Numbered from the stretch's first letter, positions 15,050 through 22,290 are shown. The stretch is DNA of 30,061 nucleotides from DATGEP01 sp035310125 (GCA_035310125.1 DATGEP010000247.1:1-30061); one strand, 5' to 3'. A program made the numbers and translations. Notes: generated from the sequence alone by a model not told the origin.

Positions 15050-15919
15050 ATGGCGGCAGTGAATTCCGGCTATGCCCACCCTGAGGTGCTGGTGGATACT
15101 GAATGGGTCGCGCAGCATCTCAATGATTCCAATGTTCGCATCGTCGAGGCGGACGAGGACCCATTGCTCTACGAGATCGGCCACATCCAAAACGCCGTCA
15201 AGCTCGACTGGCACACTGACGTACAGGACCCTATCCGGCGCGATTTCGTGAACAAAGCGGCATTCGAGGCGCTTGCCAGCCGTTTTGGCATCGCGAACGA
15301 CACCATCGTCATCTTCTATGGCGACAAGAACAACTGGTATGCGGCGTACAGCTACTGGCTCTTCAGGATGTACGGGCACCGAGACGCCCGATTGATGAAT
15401 GGTGGGCGCACCAAATGGGAAGCGGAGGGCCGTCCGTACACCAAGGAAGTCCCCGCCGTCCCCCAGACACAGTACACCGCGAGTGAAGCTGATTTGAGCA
15501 TCCGCGCCTTCCGCAGGCAGGTGGAACAGCAGCTCGAAACCGGCAATCCAACGCTCGTGGATGTCCGCTCGCCGGACGAATACACGGGAAAACTGATCCA
15601 TATGGTCAACTATCCGCAGGAGAACGCCACCCGCGGAGGCCACATCCCCGGCGCTCTGAACATCCCGTGGGGCACGGCAGCGAATGCCGACGGCACCTTC
15701 AAGTCCACGGCAGAGCTACACCAGATCTACGGCGGCAGAGGCATCACCCCCAACAAAGCGGTCATCTCGTATTGCCGCATTGGCGAGCGGTCCGCTCATA
15801 CCTGGTTCGTGCTGACACAGCTGCTCGGCTACCCTGATGTCCGCAACTATGACGGCTCCTGGACCGAGTGGGGCAACCTCGTCGGCGCCCCCATCGCAAA
15901 GGGCGACCAGCCGAGCTAG
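15050..15919 (+). CDS. Thiosulfate sulfurtransferase (two-domain rhodanese)
   Basis: A 289-residue protein with two rhodanese domains. The N-terminal one (about 10-130: VDTEWVAQHLNDSNVRIVEA ... GGRTKWEAEGRPY) is catalytically silent, and the C-terminal one (about 145-285) carries the active cysteine Cys242 in the loop YCRIGERSAHTWF. The CRxGxR-type loop is characteristic of thiosulfate:cyanide sulfurtransferases rather than mercaptopyruvate enzymes. It accepts sulfane sulfur as a persulfide and passes it to cyanide or another thiophile. The ATG has GAGGT six bases upstream. The SufU gene follows after 146 bases on the same strand, so persulfide supply to iron-sulfur cluster assembly is a possible physiological link, by inference only. 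Confidence 0.93.
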   Translation: MAAVNSGYAHPEVLVDTEWVAQHLNDSNVRIVEADEDPLLYEIGHIQNAVKLDWHTDVQDPIRRDFVNKAAFEALASRFGIANDTIVIFYGDKNNWYAAYSYWLFRMYGHRDARLMNGGRTKWEAEGRPYTKEVPAVPQTQYTASEADLSIRAFRRQVEQQLETGNPTLVDVRSPDEYTGKLIHMVNYPQENATRGGHIPGALNIPWGTAANADGTFKSTAELHQIYGGRGITPNKAVISYCRIGERSAHTWFVLTQLLGYPDVRNYDGSWTEWGNLVGAPIAKGDQPS

Positions 15920-15938
15920 AAAACGTCTGTCCATGCGA

Positions 15939-15944
15939 TATAAT
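15939..15944 (+). promoter_or_regulatory. -10-like TATAAT upstream of sufU
   Basis: A perfect TATAAT 20 bases after the sulfurtransferase stop and about 120 bases before the SufU start. No recognisable -35 lies at 16-18 bases, so it is a weak candidate for a separate sufU promoter. Confidence 0.3.
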
Positions 15945-15967
15945 GGGCACATGGCGTGAACCGATCA

Positions 15968-15992
15968 CCCCTTCCCGTAACGCGGGAAGGGG
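15968..15992. repeat. Perfect 10-bp hairpin in the sufU leader
   Basis: CCCCTTCCCG (15968-15977) and CGGGAAGGGG (15983-15992) enclose a five-base loop TAACG. Size, loop length and base pattern resemble repeat B (CCCCTCTCC / GGAGAGGGG with a five-base loop). It may be a diverged member of the same extragenic palindrome class, or a transcription-attenuating hairpin. No T tract follows it. Confidence 0.6.
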
Positions 15993-16065
15993 ATACCTGG
16001 CAAATACGTCACCCGTCACTAGAAAAACACACGATTTGAAACGACCTGAGAAAGCGAGCGCATAT

Positions 16066-16476
16066 ATGACCATGGACCGCCAGGAAGCCATCGAATTCCT
16101 GGTTGACCACTACCAGCATCCCCATAACAAAGGGGCGATGGAAGACGCCGATATTCATCTGACGGGCGGCAATCCGGGCTGCTCTGATCGTGTCGAAATG
16201 TATGCCAAAGTGGGACCTGACGGCCGGTTAGAGGACGTTTCATTCGAGGGCGAGGGCTGCACGATCAGCATGGCTGCCGCCTCCTACGTGACGGAGATGG
16301 TGCGCGGCATGACGATTGAAGAGGTTGAGAGCCTCAGCCCCGATACTCTCATGGATGATCTGGGCCGCGAGGTCGTAATGGCCCGACCAACCTGTGCCAC
16401 TGTGGCCCTCGGCACGCTCAAGCAGGGCGTCCACGAGCTACACATGAAGCGCCTGGCGGAAGGCAGCTATTCCTAA
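16066..16476 (+). CDS. sufU: SufU/NifU-like iron-sulfur cluster assembly protein
   Basis: A 136-residue IscU-fold protein. The three conserved cysteines are visible: Cys39 in GGNPGCSDR with the neighbouring Asp41, Cys65 in GEGCTIS and Cys110 in RPTCATVALGTLKQG. In Gram-positive-type systems SufU relays sulfur from the SufS cysteine desulfurase, binding zinc through these ligands, rather than acting as a scaffold. No sufS, sufB, sufC or sufD gene is adjacent, and instead a thiosulfate sulfurtransferase lies upstream. Two starts are close, ATG at 16066 and ATG at 16072, and neither has a strong SD. The gene ends before a very strong hairpin. Confidence 0.9.
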   Translation: MTMDRQEAIEFLVDHYQHPHNKGAMEDADIHLTGGNPGCSDRVEMYAKVGPDGRLEDVSFEGEGCTISMAAASYVTEMVRGMTIEEVESLSPDTLMDDLGREVVMARPTCATVALGTLKQGVHELHMKRLAEGSYS

Positions 16477-16491
16477 TCTCGACATCCACGA

Positions 16492-16535
16492 CACAGCACG
16501 CGACGCTCACCAGCTGATGAGCGTCGCGTGCTGTG
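16492..16535. terminator. Bidirectional terminator: 18-bp perfect stem
   Basis: The left arm at 16492-16509 (CACAGCACGCGACGCTCA) and right arm at 16518-16535 are exact reverse complements, with the eight-base loop CCAGCTGA. It lies between the converging sufU (stop 16476) and PIG-L (stop 16557) genes. No T tract follows, so function as a terminator is inferred from stem strength and position. Confidence 0.7.
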
Positions 16536-16556
16536 CGGCGACTGTGCGGCGACGAT

Positions 16557-17303
16557 CTACTCTTCTTGCAGCCGGAAGTATTTGAACGACTCGGCGTACT
16601 TCATGTCATGACCGTGCTTGCGCGCCTGGTTCGCGTTTTCCTTTGCCCACTGCTCCACCATCGGCGACGGGTCCCAGTCGCGCATCTGACTCTCATGCGC
16701 CCGCAGCGCGGCGAGCTTCCGATCCAGGTAGCCTTCCACATCTACCCAGCGGTCGGCATTGACGGAGCTGGACATGAACACTTCCTTCACTTTGTGCGGC
16801 GCCAGCCCCTCCGCATTCAGCTCCGGCGTCGCCAGGCGCGTATCGGAGAGCGGCATGATCGCCGCCAGCGTCGCCTCGCCAGCCGCGCGATGGTCGGGGT
16901 GATTGATGTAACCCTGCCCACTCCACCGTACCGTCGGGTCCTGACAGATAATCACGTCCGGGCGCGTCTGGCGGATGACCCGCGCGATATCCATGCGCAG
17001 CTGCAACGTCGGCTCCAGCTTCGAGTCCCAGTAATGCAGAAAGATGACCGGATGCCGCACGCCCAGCGCGTCCGCCGCCGCCTGCGCCTCACGCTGCCGC
17101 TTGCGTGCCAGCTCTTCGCTGGTAATCTCCATATCCCCAGCGTCTCCCACCTGCCCATCCGTCACGAGGCAATAATAGATGTCGCGTCCCTCGGCGGCCC
17201 ACTTCGCAACGGTCGCACCCGCGCCGAACTCGCCGTCGTCCGGGTGTGCCATCACGATCAACACGCGCCTTGGTGCCGTTGTCTTCTCAGGTGTCTCAGC
17301 CAT
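16557..17303 (-). CDS. PIG-L/LmbE family deacetylase
   Basis: A 248-residue zinc-dependent N-deacetylase of the PIG-L family, which removes acetyl groups from GlcNAc-linked small molecules such as mycothiol or bacillithiol precursors. The zinc-binding motif AHPDDGE (19-25) and the second motif NHPDHRAAG (134-142) are intact. The start was moved to ATG 17303: a longer frame from 17315 begins ATGGAGGAACAC, in which GGAGG is evidently the SD five bases before the real ATG. The start overlaps the end of the uracil-DNA glycosylase gene by eight bases. It is the last gene of an overlapping three-gene operon. Its substrate is unknown. Confidence 0.9.
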   Translation of the reverse strand: MAETPEKTTAPRRVLIVMAHPDDGEFGAGATVAKWAAEGRDIYYCLVTDGQVGDAGDMEITSEELARKRQREAQAAADALGVRHPVIFLHYWDSKLEPTLQLRMDIARVIRQTRPDVIICQDPTVRWSGQGYINHPDHRAAGEATLAAIMPLSDTRLATPELNAEGLAPHKVKEVFMSSSVNADRWVDVEGYLDRKLAALRAHESQMRDWDPSPMVEQWAKENANQARKHGHDMKYAESFKYFRLQEE

Positions 17304-18030
17304 GTGTTCCTCCATTGGTTGAATCTTCGCGTATCCACTCCATCCGCCACCCCCCCAGCAAGTCGAGCGCCCGCTCGACCAGCGCCTGATGGGCGGGATC
17401 GTTCAGCCAGCGACTTACCCCGGACGGGTGCGGCAGTGGCAAGAGGTGAACGCCGCTGCGTGTCTGTGCCGTGCCCACCACTTCCTCCAGCTTCGATGGA
17501 CCCAGAAATCCCTCGATGGCCATACCGCCCACAAGCACTATCACGTATGGACGCACGAGCTCCAGCTCGCGCAGCAGAAACGGCCGGCACAGCGCCAGCT
17601 CTGGCAACGACGGCTTGCGGTCGCCGTTACCTTTGGGATGCCTGCCAGGATCGCATTTTGTCATTGCGGAGAGGTAGACCTCTGTGCGCAGCGCACCCGG
17701 CGCGAAGCCGGCGCGCCGCAGCCATCCATCCAGCACCCGGCCACTCGGCCCGCTGAATGGCTCGCCGCGCTCGACCGAGAGATGCCCTGGCGCCTGACCT
17801 ACGATCATCAGCCGGTCGCCAATCTTCCCCCGAAACCCTGCCACGCCGTTTGCCATGCGCAAATAGCCAGCGTTCACACAGCGGGCGCAGACAAGCATCT
17901 CTCGCTGCAGATCGTCCAGCAGCCGCTCACGCTCCGCCCGATTTGCCCAGGACGGGAGCGGCGGTGGCACCGGCGCCAGCGCTATCATGCTTCCAGATGC
18001 CGGCAAGGCGCGACTCCCGCCGCCAATCAT
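17296..18030 (-). CDS. Uracil-DNA glycosylase superfamily protein (iron-sulfur type, family 4/5-like)
   Basis: A 244-residue DNA-repair glycosylase that would remove uracil from DNA. The active-site motif is GQAPGHLSVERGEPFSGPSG (78-97), and the second catalytic motif is LPHPSGVSRW (199-208). Four cysteines fit a 4Fe-4S cluster: Cys48 and Cys51 (CARC), Cys126 (TKCDPGR) and Cys148 (ALCRPF). Family 4 usually has GEAPG; here GQAPG, so family assignment within the superfamily is open. An N-terminal stretch of about 30 residues is proline-rich. Its ATG overlaps the flavin reductase stop (ATGA) with GGAGAA upstream. Confidence 0.87.
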   Translation of the reverse strand: MIGGGSRALPASGSMIALAPVPPPLPSWANRAERERLLDDLQREMLVCARCVNAGYLRMANGVAGFRGKIGDRLMIVGQAPGHLSVERGEPFSGPSGRVLDGWLRRAGFAPGALRTEVYLSAMTKCDPGRHPKGNGDRKPSLPELALCRPFLLRELELVRPYVIVLVGGMAIEGFLGPSKLEEVVGTAQTRSGVHLLPLPHPSGVSRWLNDPAHQALVERALDLLGGWRMEWIREDSTNGGTHG

Positions 18031-18521
18031 CGCGTATTCTCCGCGGCGCTAGTGAGGTAGCGGCTGCGGTAATAGAGGAGCGGCTCACCTGTGCCACCGC
18101 CCAGCGCCTCCACATGCCCAACGACAATACTATGATCGCCAGCGGGAAATACGTCCACGATGCGACAATCAACAAATCCCAGCGATTCATCCAGCACCGG
18201 TGCGCCGGTCGCCTCCGTGTGCGACGTGGCGCCGCAAAAGCCGGTGTAGCGATAGTCAGTATTTCCAGCGAAACACGTCGAAAGGTCCGTCTGTTCTTCA
18301 GTCAGGAAGTTGACCGCGAACATGCCGCTCTCTAACAAAAAATCATGCACATGACTCGAACGATCAATACAGACTAACACCAGCGGAGGCTCCAGTGAGA
18401 CTGACGCGAACGCATTTACGGTGATGCCCGCCCTCCGCGTGCCCTGGCACGTCGTGACGACGGTCACCCCCGTCGCGAACCGCCCCATGACGGCACGAAA
18501 GGCATTGGGATCAACCGGCAT
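18027..18521 (-). CDS. Flavin reductase-like, FMN-binding protein
   Basis: A 164-residue member of the flavin reductase-like (FMN-binding split-barrel) family, which reduces FMN or FAD with NAD(P)H for a partner enzyme. The family pattern is clear: FRAVMGRFATGVTVVTT at 8-24, AGITVNAFASVSLEPPLVLV at 31-50, DRSSHVHDFLLESGMFAVNF at 53-72, and GDHSIVVGHVEA near the end. The open frame extends to 18743, but the domain begins at the ATG at 18521. A promoter (18588-18617) and a perfect palindrome (18547-18560) lie inside the supposed extension, which supports the short start. It heads an operon with the glycosylase and the PIG-L deacetylase. No matching monooxygenase is in the window. Confidence 0.88.
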   Translation of the reverse strand: MPVDPNAFRAVMGRFATGVTVVTTCQGTRRAGITVNAFASVSLEPPLVLVCIDRSSHVHDFLLESGMFAVNFLTEEQTDLSTCFAGNTDYRYTGFCGATSHTEATGAPVLDESLGFVDCRIVDVFPAGDHSIVVGHVEALGGGTGEPLLYYRSRYLTSAAENTR

Positions 18522-18546
18522 ACACAGCTTCTTTTCATCCAGTTCG

Positions 18547-18560
18547 CGAGATATATCTCG
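18547..18560. promoter_or_regulatory. Perfect 14-bp palindrome upstream of the flavin reductase
   Basis: CGAGATATATCTCG is fully self-complementary. It lies 26 bases before the ATG at 18521 and downstream of the predicted -10. The position fits a repressor operator just after the transcript start. Confidence 0.45.
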
Positions 18561-18587
18561 TTGGGAACGAACAGTATTCCAAAACAC

Positions 18588-18617
18588 ACTATATCGCCGC
18601 CAATCATCACCTCGCAA
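18588..18617 (-). promoter_or_regulatory. Predicted promoter of the flavin reductase operon
   Basis: On the minus strand: TTGCGA (18612-18617), an 18-base spacer and TATAGT (18588-18593). The predicted transcript start is near 18581, about 60 bases before the ATG. Confidence 0.45.
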
Positions 18618-18711
18618 TGCACCTTCGTACAGGTTCAGGGTGAGATGGTCCGTAGGGTCAGTCCCGTAGGGCTGGTCCATGTCGGGCGCCCATAGCTTCG
18701 TGGAGCTCGCG

Positions 18712-18740
18712 TTGACGCCTCCGCTGGCCAGACATATACT
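18712..18740 (+). promoter_or_regulatory. Predicted promoter of the zinc-ribbon gene
   Basis: TTGACG (18712-18717), a 17-base spacer and TATACT (18735-18740), close to consensus. A second TATAAT follows at 18772-18777, but using it would leave a leader of only about 15 bases. Confidence 0.55.
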
Positions 18741-18744
18741 CAAA

Positions 18745-18771
18745 GAGTACGCTGACGTGTACGGCGTACTC
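18745..18771. promoter_or_regulatory. 8+8 bp perfect dyad overlapping the predicted transcript start
   Basis: GAGTACGC (18745-18752) and GCGTACTC (18764-18771) are exact reverse complements with 11 bases between them. The dyad starts right after the -10 at 18735-18740 and ends at the second TATAAT. This is the classic position for a repressor operator, possibly for autoregulation by the gene it precedes. Confidence 0.5.
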
Positions 18772-18798
18772 TATAATTGCGACGAGGAGCGATGCGGT

Positions 18799-19758
18799 AT
18801 GGCAAGGATCAAAGTGCGCTGTGGACGGTGTAGCAAGAAGTTTAACGCCACCAGCGCCAAACAAACGTTCTGCCCGGAATGTGAAGCGAAGCTGCGCGCG
18901 GAGCGTACGGCCTCCAAATCCGTGCCTGCGAAAACAATCGCGGCGACAGCGACCAGCGCTCCCAAGATTGTCGGCCCAGGCGCTTCAATTCTTGTCCCTG
19001 GGATGGTTGCGACCGCCGCCAGCGCACCCCCCGAACCCAGCGAGCTCGGCCTGGGCCGCGGCGCCTCGTACCCACGCGACGGGCAGAGCGGAGCGCCACG
19101 TGACGGGCGGGCCGCGACGGGAGCAACGCATGGACCGTCACCAAAGCCAGGCGCCCAGACCGCTAAAGAGTCGCGCTCACCTCGGCCCGGTCAGGGAAAA
19201 GAGCAACACGGCGAGCATACCCACCAACCGAAGGCCGCGCGGCCGCCGCGCGAGCCGAAGGCGCCGCGCCAGGCGCCTCCCGCTTTCGAGCTGACCGATG
19301 AGATGCGAGCGAAGATCGAGCAGCGCTATCTCGAGCTTGCCCAACCGGTTGAATTCGATGGCATTCGCACCCAGATCGCGGGCGAGCTGACCATTCCAAA
19401 AGCTCTGGTCAAGAAAGCTGTCATAGATCTGCGAACACGCATGCAGATGCCAAGCTGGTGGGAGCTGCAAACCTATACGGGTGGCAACACCGACCTCGAC
19501 CGTATTCGCCGCGCATACGTGCCGCACCTACCCATCCCACCGATTGGCATCCACAAGACGCTCGCGCAAGAGCTGGCACTAGATACCGGCGTCGTCTACC
19601 AGGGTATCAAGCGTATTCGTGCCGAGATGCGCCTTCCCCGCTTTAACCCGCCCGAGCTGCACGAAGGCGAAGCCGACGCTGGCGCGCAGACAGGTACGGA
19701 CGCACCGCAAAGCACCGCTGCCCCGGCGGTGGTTGCCGACGTTGGCGGCGTGAGCTGA
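18799..19758 (+). CDS. Zinc-ribbon protein with duplicated C-terminal domain, family not recognised
   Basis: A 319-residue protein. An N-terminal zinc ribbon has CxxC pairs at Cys8/Cys11 and Cys25/Cys28 (VRCGRCSKKF ... TFCPECEAKL). A linker of about 130 residues rich in Ala, Pro, Gly and Ser looks disordered. Two related segments follow at about 165-222 and 230-287: MRAKIEQRYLEL...GIRTQIAGELTIPKALVKKAV...LRTRMQMPSW aligns with LDRIRRAYVPHL...GIHKTLAQELALDTGVVYQGI...IRAEMRLPRF. Each looks like an all-helical, winged-helix-sized DNA-binding unit. The ATG at 18799 follows GAGGAGCG; the upstream frame contains the promoter and operator. A nucleic-acid-binding role is an inference from ribbon, basic content and HTH-like repeats. 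It is divergent from the flavin reductase operon. Confidence 0.75.
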   Translation: MARIKVRCGRCSKKFNATSAKQTFCPECEAKLRAERTASKSVPAKTIAATATSAPKIVGPGASILVPGMVATAASAPPEPSELGLGRGASYPRDGQSGAPRDGRAATGATHGPSPKPGAQTAKESRSPRPGQGKEQHGEHTHQPKAARPPREPKAPRQAPPAFELTDEMRAKIEQRYLELAQPVEFDGIRTQIAGELTIPKALVKKAVIDLRTRMQMPSWWELQTYTGGNTDLDRIRRAYVPHLPIPPIGIHKTLAQELALDTGVVYQGIKRIRAEMRLPRFNPPELHEGEADAGAQTGTDAPQSTAAPAVVADVGGVS

Positions 19759-20380
19759 CACACTCGCTCGCTTCTCTGCTATCGCGCCTCGCGGGAGCGC
19801 CAGAACCCCATCAGCGCGCTTCCCGCGCAGATACGCAGCCTTCCGATGCGGCTGGTTTCCACTTCGATAGCATACATGAGGGCCACCCCTTTGGCGCTTG
19901 ATGCCTAACGATCTATCCTTTCTGCGGCGCCCGTGACAGTGCCTCTTACGTCTTCCCTAGTACTTTTCGCGTCCGCTCGTCCTCAACGGGACCGCTGCGC
20001 GCTCCTTTCGCATGCGACCATTTCCACCGCCGCGCCCGCTTGCGTCAAGTATCCATTCTTACGTCAACCGTGACAATCAAGCTGCACCCCACGCAGCCTG
20101 CCGCATTCTCCACTTTGCAGAGCCACCACCATACTCGACGATCCTCCGCTTGCTAGACCCTCCCCGCCAGTCCGCATATAATGCGGAAGTCGCTCACGTA
20201 GCGCAGCCGCATGAGATACACCGTTGTATGGCCTGCCGCGGAGCGAGCAGGGGTTGCTGGCTTCTCCCCTTGTGCGAGACGGGCATCCATGAATTCGGAC
20301 TCGCCCGCCGAAAGGCAGCGCCGCCCAATCTCGTCTGTCTACAGCTTGCGTCCCAACTCAGAGAGGATCTCGCTAGACTT
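19759..20380. other. 622-base gap upstream of ftsH
   Basis: No gene with convincing coding features was found. The frame of ftsH stays open back to 20012, but residues upstream of 20381 do not resemble the family and include no SD-supported start. A -10-like TATAAT inside a dyad lies at 20172-20186, so the last 190 bases would be the ftsH leader. The first part (19759-20150) shows nothing I can name. Confidence 0.5.
20172..20186 (+). promoter_or_regulatory. Predicted ftsH -10 element embedded in a perfect dyad
   Basis: CCGCATATAATGCGG: arms CCGCAT and ATGCGG are exact reverse complements around ATA, and TATAAT (20177-20182) sits inside. TAGACC lies 17 bases upstream as a weak -35. A regulator bound to the dyad would cover the -10. 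Confidence 0.42.
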
Positions 20381-22264
20381 ATGGATCCGGCTCCTGGACC
20401 GTCCAAGACACCTAAATTTCCCAGACATTCACGCCGCACCCTGATGCTTCTGCTAACGATTGCGATGGTGATTTCCGTGCTGGCTGTCGCCGGGGACATC
20501 TTCATCAGCACACGGAACTCCAGCGGCCCAGTTATTCATCAGACCAGCATCAGCACGTTGCTAACGCTCGCCGATCGCCACGAGGCGCATTCCGCCGTCA
20601 TCGCAGGCAATACCATCACCGTAACCGCCGCCAATGGGCAAGTATATACCGCGACAAAAGAGGACGGTCAGGCGCTTACCCAGTATCTGCGTGATCGCGG
20701 CGTCAATGTAACCGTGCAGGCGCCCGATTCCGGCATGCCCGGCTGGGCGCAGGTACTGCTGAATCTCGGCATCTTCGCATTCCTGGCGGTGCTCTTGTTC
20801 GTTATCATTCGCCGCTCCAGTGCCAGCGGCGGCAGTAGCCAGGCGGTTCCCTTTGGTCGCAGCAAAGCCGTCCGTTTCAACGAATCGCGCCCGTCCGTGC
20901 TCTTCAAAGACGTGGCTGGTGTCGCGGAAGCGAAAGACGAGCTACACGAAATCGTCGAGTTCCTAAAGCATCCCGAAAAGTTCGAGCGCATGGGCGCTCG
21001 TATCCCGAAGGGTGTGCTGCTCGTCGGGCCGCCGGGCACGGGCAAAACGCTGATCTCACGCGCCGTCGCGGGTGAGGCCGGCGTCGCGTTCTACAGTGTC
21101 AGCGGCTCTGAGTTCGTTGAGATGTTTGTGGGCGTCGGCGCCAGTCGCGTGCGCGACCTCTTCAAGATGGCTAAAGAGAACACGCCATGCATCATCTTCA
21201 TCGATGAGATTGATGCCGTCGGCCGCCAGCGCGGCGCGATGCCCACCACTGGCAACGACGAGCGCGAGCAGACGCTGAACCAGCTTCTCGTTGAGATGGA
21301 TGGCTTCGACAAACACGACAACGTGATCCTCATCGCCGCGACGAACCGTCCGGATGTGCTCGATCCCGCGCTCCTGCGTCCTGGCCGCTTCGACCGGCAG
21401 GTGATGCTCGATAAGCCCGACATTCGTGGCCGTCGCGAAATCCTGAGCGTTCACGCCGATGGGAAGCCGCTCGCCGAGAACATCAGCCTGGATCGCCTCG
21501 CGAAACAGACCAGTGGCTTCTCCGGCGCGGACCTCGCCAACTTGATGAACGAGGCTGCTCTGCTGGCCGCTCGCCGTGACCAGGAGTTCATTCATCAGCA
21601 GGATCTTGAGGAGAGCATCTTGCGCGTGGTCGCCGGCCCAGAGCGGAAAAGCCACCTCGTCACCGAGGCGGAGAAAGCCATCGTCGCCTACCACGAGATG
21701 GGCCACGCCATCGTCATGCGCAGTCTTCCCGGCTGCGACCCCGTTCAGAAAGTGACGACGGTCTCGCGTGGCATGGCGCTCGGAGTCACAGTCTCCGCTC
21801 CCGCCGAAGACCGCTCCCTCATTCGCAGAACCGAGCTGCTCTCCCGTCTGGCCGGTCTGATGGGTGGCCGCGCCGCCGAAGAGATCATCTTTGGCGACAT
21901 CACCACTGGTGCCGCGCAGGACATCAAACAGGCGACCTCCATCGCGCGGCGCATGGTCCGCGAGTTCGGCATGAGTCCGCTCGGCAACATCCTCATTGAT
22001 GAGGACAACATCGGCCCGCAGCTCGCGACCCAGGCCGACTCCGAGGTATCCTACCTCGTCGAGCAAGCGTATAAGACGGCAAAAGACATTCTCGAAGCGA
22101 AGAAAGACAAGCTGATCTCTATCTCTGAGCATCTCATTCAGGTGGAGACTGTAGACGGGGTCGAGCTTGATCGCCTCCTCTTCGGCGACGACGCCCTTCC
22201 CGTCCTGGCCGGAGGCACCGAGCTTGTCGCTTGCGAGCAGGTGGAGCGTCGCCAAAGCGCATGA
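20381..22264 (+). CDS. ftsH: ATP-dependent zinc metalloprotease FtsH
   Basis: A 627-residue membrane-anchored AAA+ protease that degrades misfolded membrane and regulatory proteins. Two membrane helices are at about 21-40 (LMLLLTIAMVISVLAVAGDI) and 124-144 (QVLLNLGIFAFLAVLLFVII), with an extracytoplasmic domain between. The AAA module has Walker A GPPGTGKT (216-223), the pore motif FVGVGASRVR, Walker B IIFIDEIDAVGRQRG (271-285) and the SRH region NRPDVLDPALLRPGRFDRQ. The zinc site is HEMGH (438-442) plus the downstream aspartate in TTGAAQDIKQAT. All catalytic residues are present. The ATG at 20381 gives the normal length, although AGAGG lies rather far (about 14 bases) upstream. It ends at a hairpin shared with the convergent ndk. 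Confidence 0.94.
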   Translation: MDPAPGPSKTPKFPRHSRRTLMLLLTIAMVISVLAVAGDIFISTRNSSGPVIHQTSISTLLTLADRHEAHSAVIAGNTITVTAANGQVYTATKEDGQALTQYLRDRGVNVTVQAPDSGMPGWAQVLLNLGIFAFLAVLLFVIIRRSSASGGSSQAVPFGRSKAVRFNESRPSVLFKDVAGVAEAKDELHEIVEFLKHPEKFERMGARIPKGVLLVGPPGTGKTLISRAVAGEAGVAFYSVSGSEFVEMFVGVGASRVRDLFKMAKENTPCIIFIDEIDAVGRQRGAMPTTGNDEREQTLNQLLVEMDGFDKHDNVILIAATNRPDVLDPALLRPGRFDRQVMLDKPDIRGRREILSVHADGKPLAENISLDRLAKQTSGFSGADLANLMNEAALLAARRDQEFIHQQDLEESILRVVAGPERKSHLVTEAEKAIVAYHEMGHAIVMRSLPGCDPVQKVTTVSRGMALGVTVSAPAEDRSLIRRTELLSRLAGLMGGRAAEEIIFGDITTGAAQDIKQATSIARRMVREFGMSPLGNILIDEDNIGPQLATQADSEVSYLVEQAYKTAKDILEAKKDKLISISEHLIQVETVDGVELDRLLFGDDALPVLAGGTELVACEQVERRQSA

Positions 22265-22290
22265 GCCACCCGGCAGGCACCGGATGGCTC
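22263..22290. terminator. Hairpin between converging ftsH and ndk
   Basis: GAGCCACCCGG (22263-22273) pairs with CCGGATGGCTC (22280-22290) with one C/A mismatch and a six-base loop. It begins within the ftsH stop codon and lies about 27 bases before the ndk stop on the other strand. Confidence 0.5.

Noticed and set aside
19759..20150. tRNA or riboswitch in the gap before ftsH
   Set aside because: I looked for cloverleaf-like stems and conserved T-loop sequence (GGTTCGAAT-like) and found none.
21056..22255. 399-residue minus-strand open frame
   Set aside because: It is an exact antisense shadow of ftsH with no recognisable motif.
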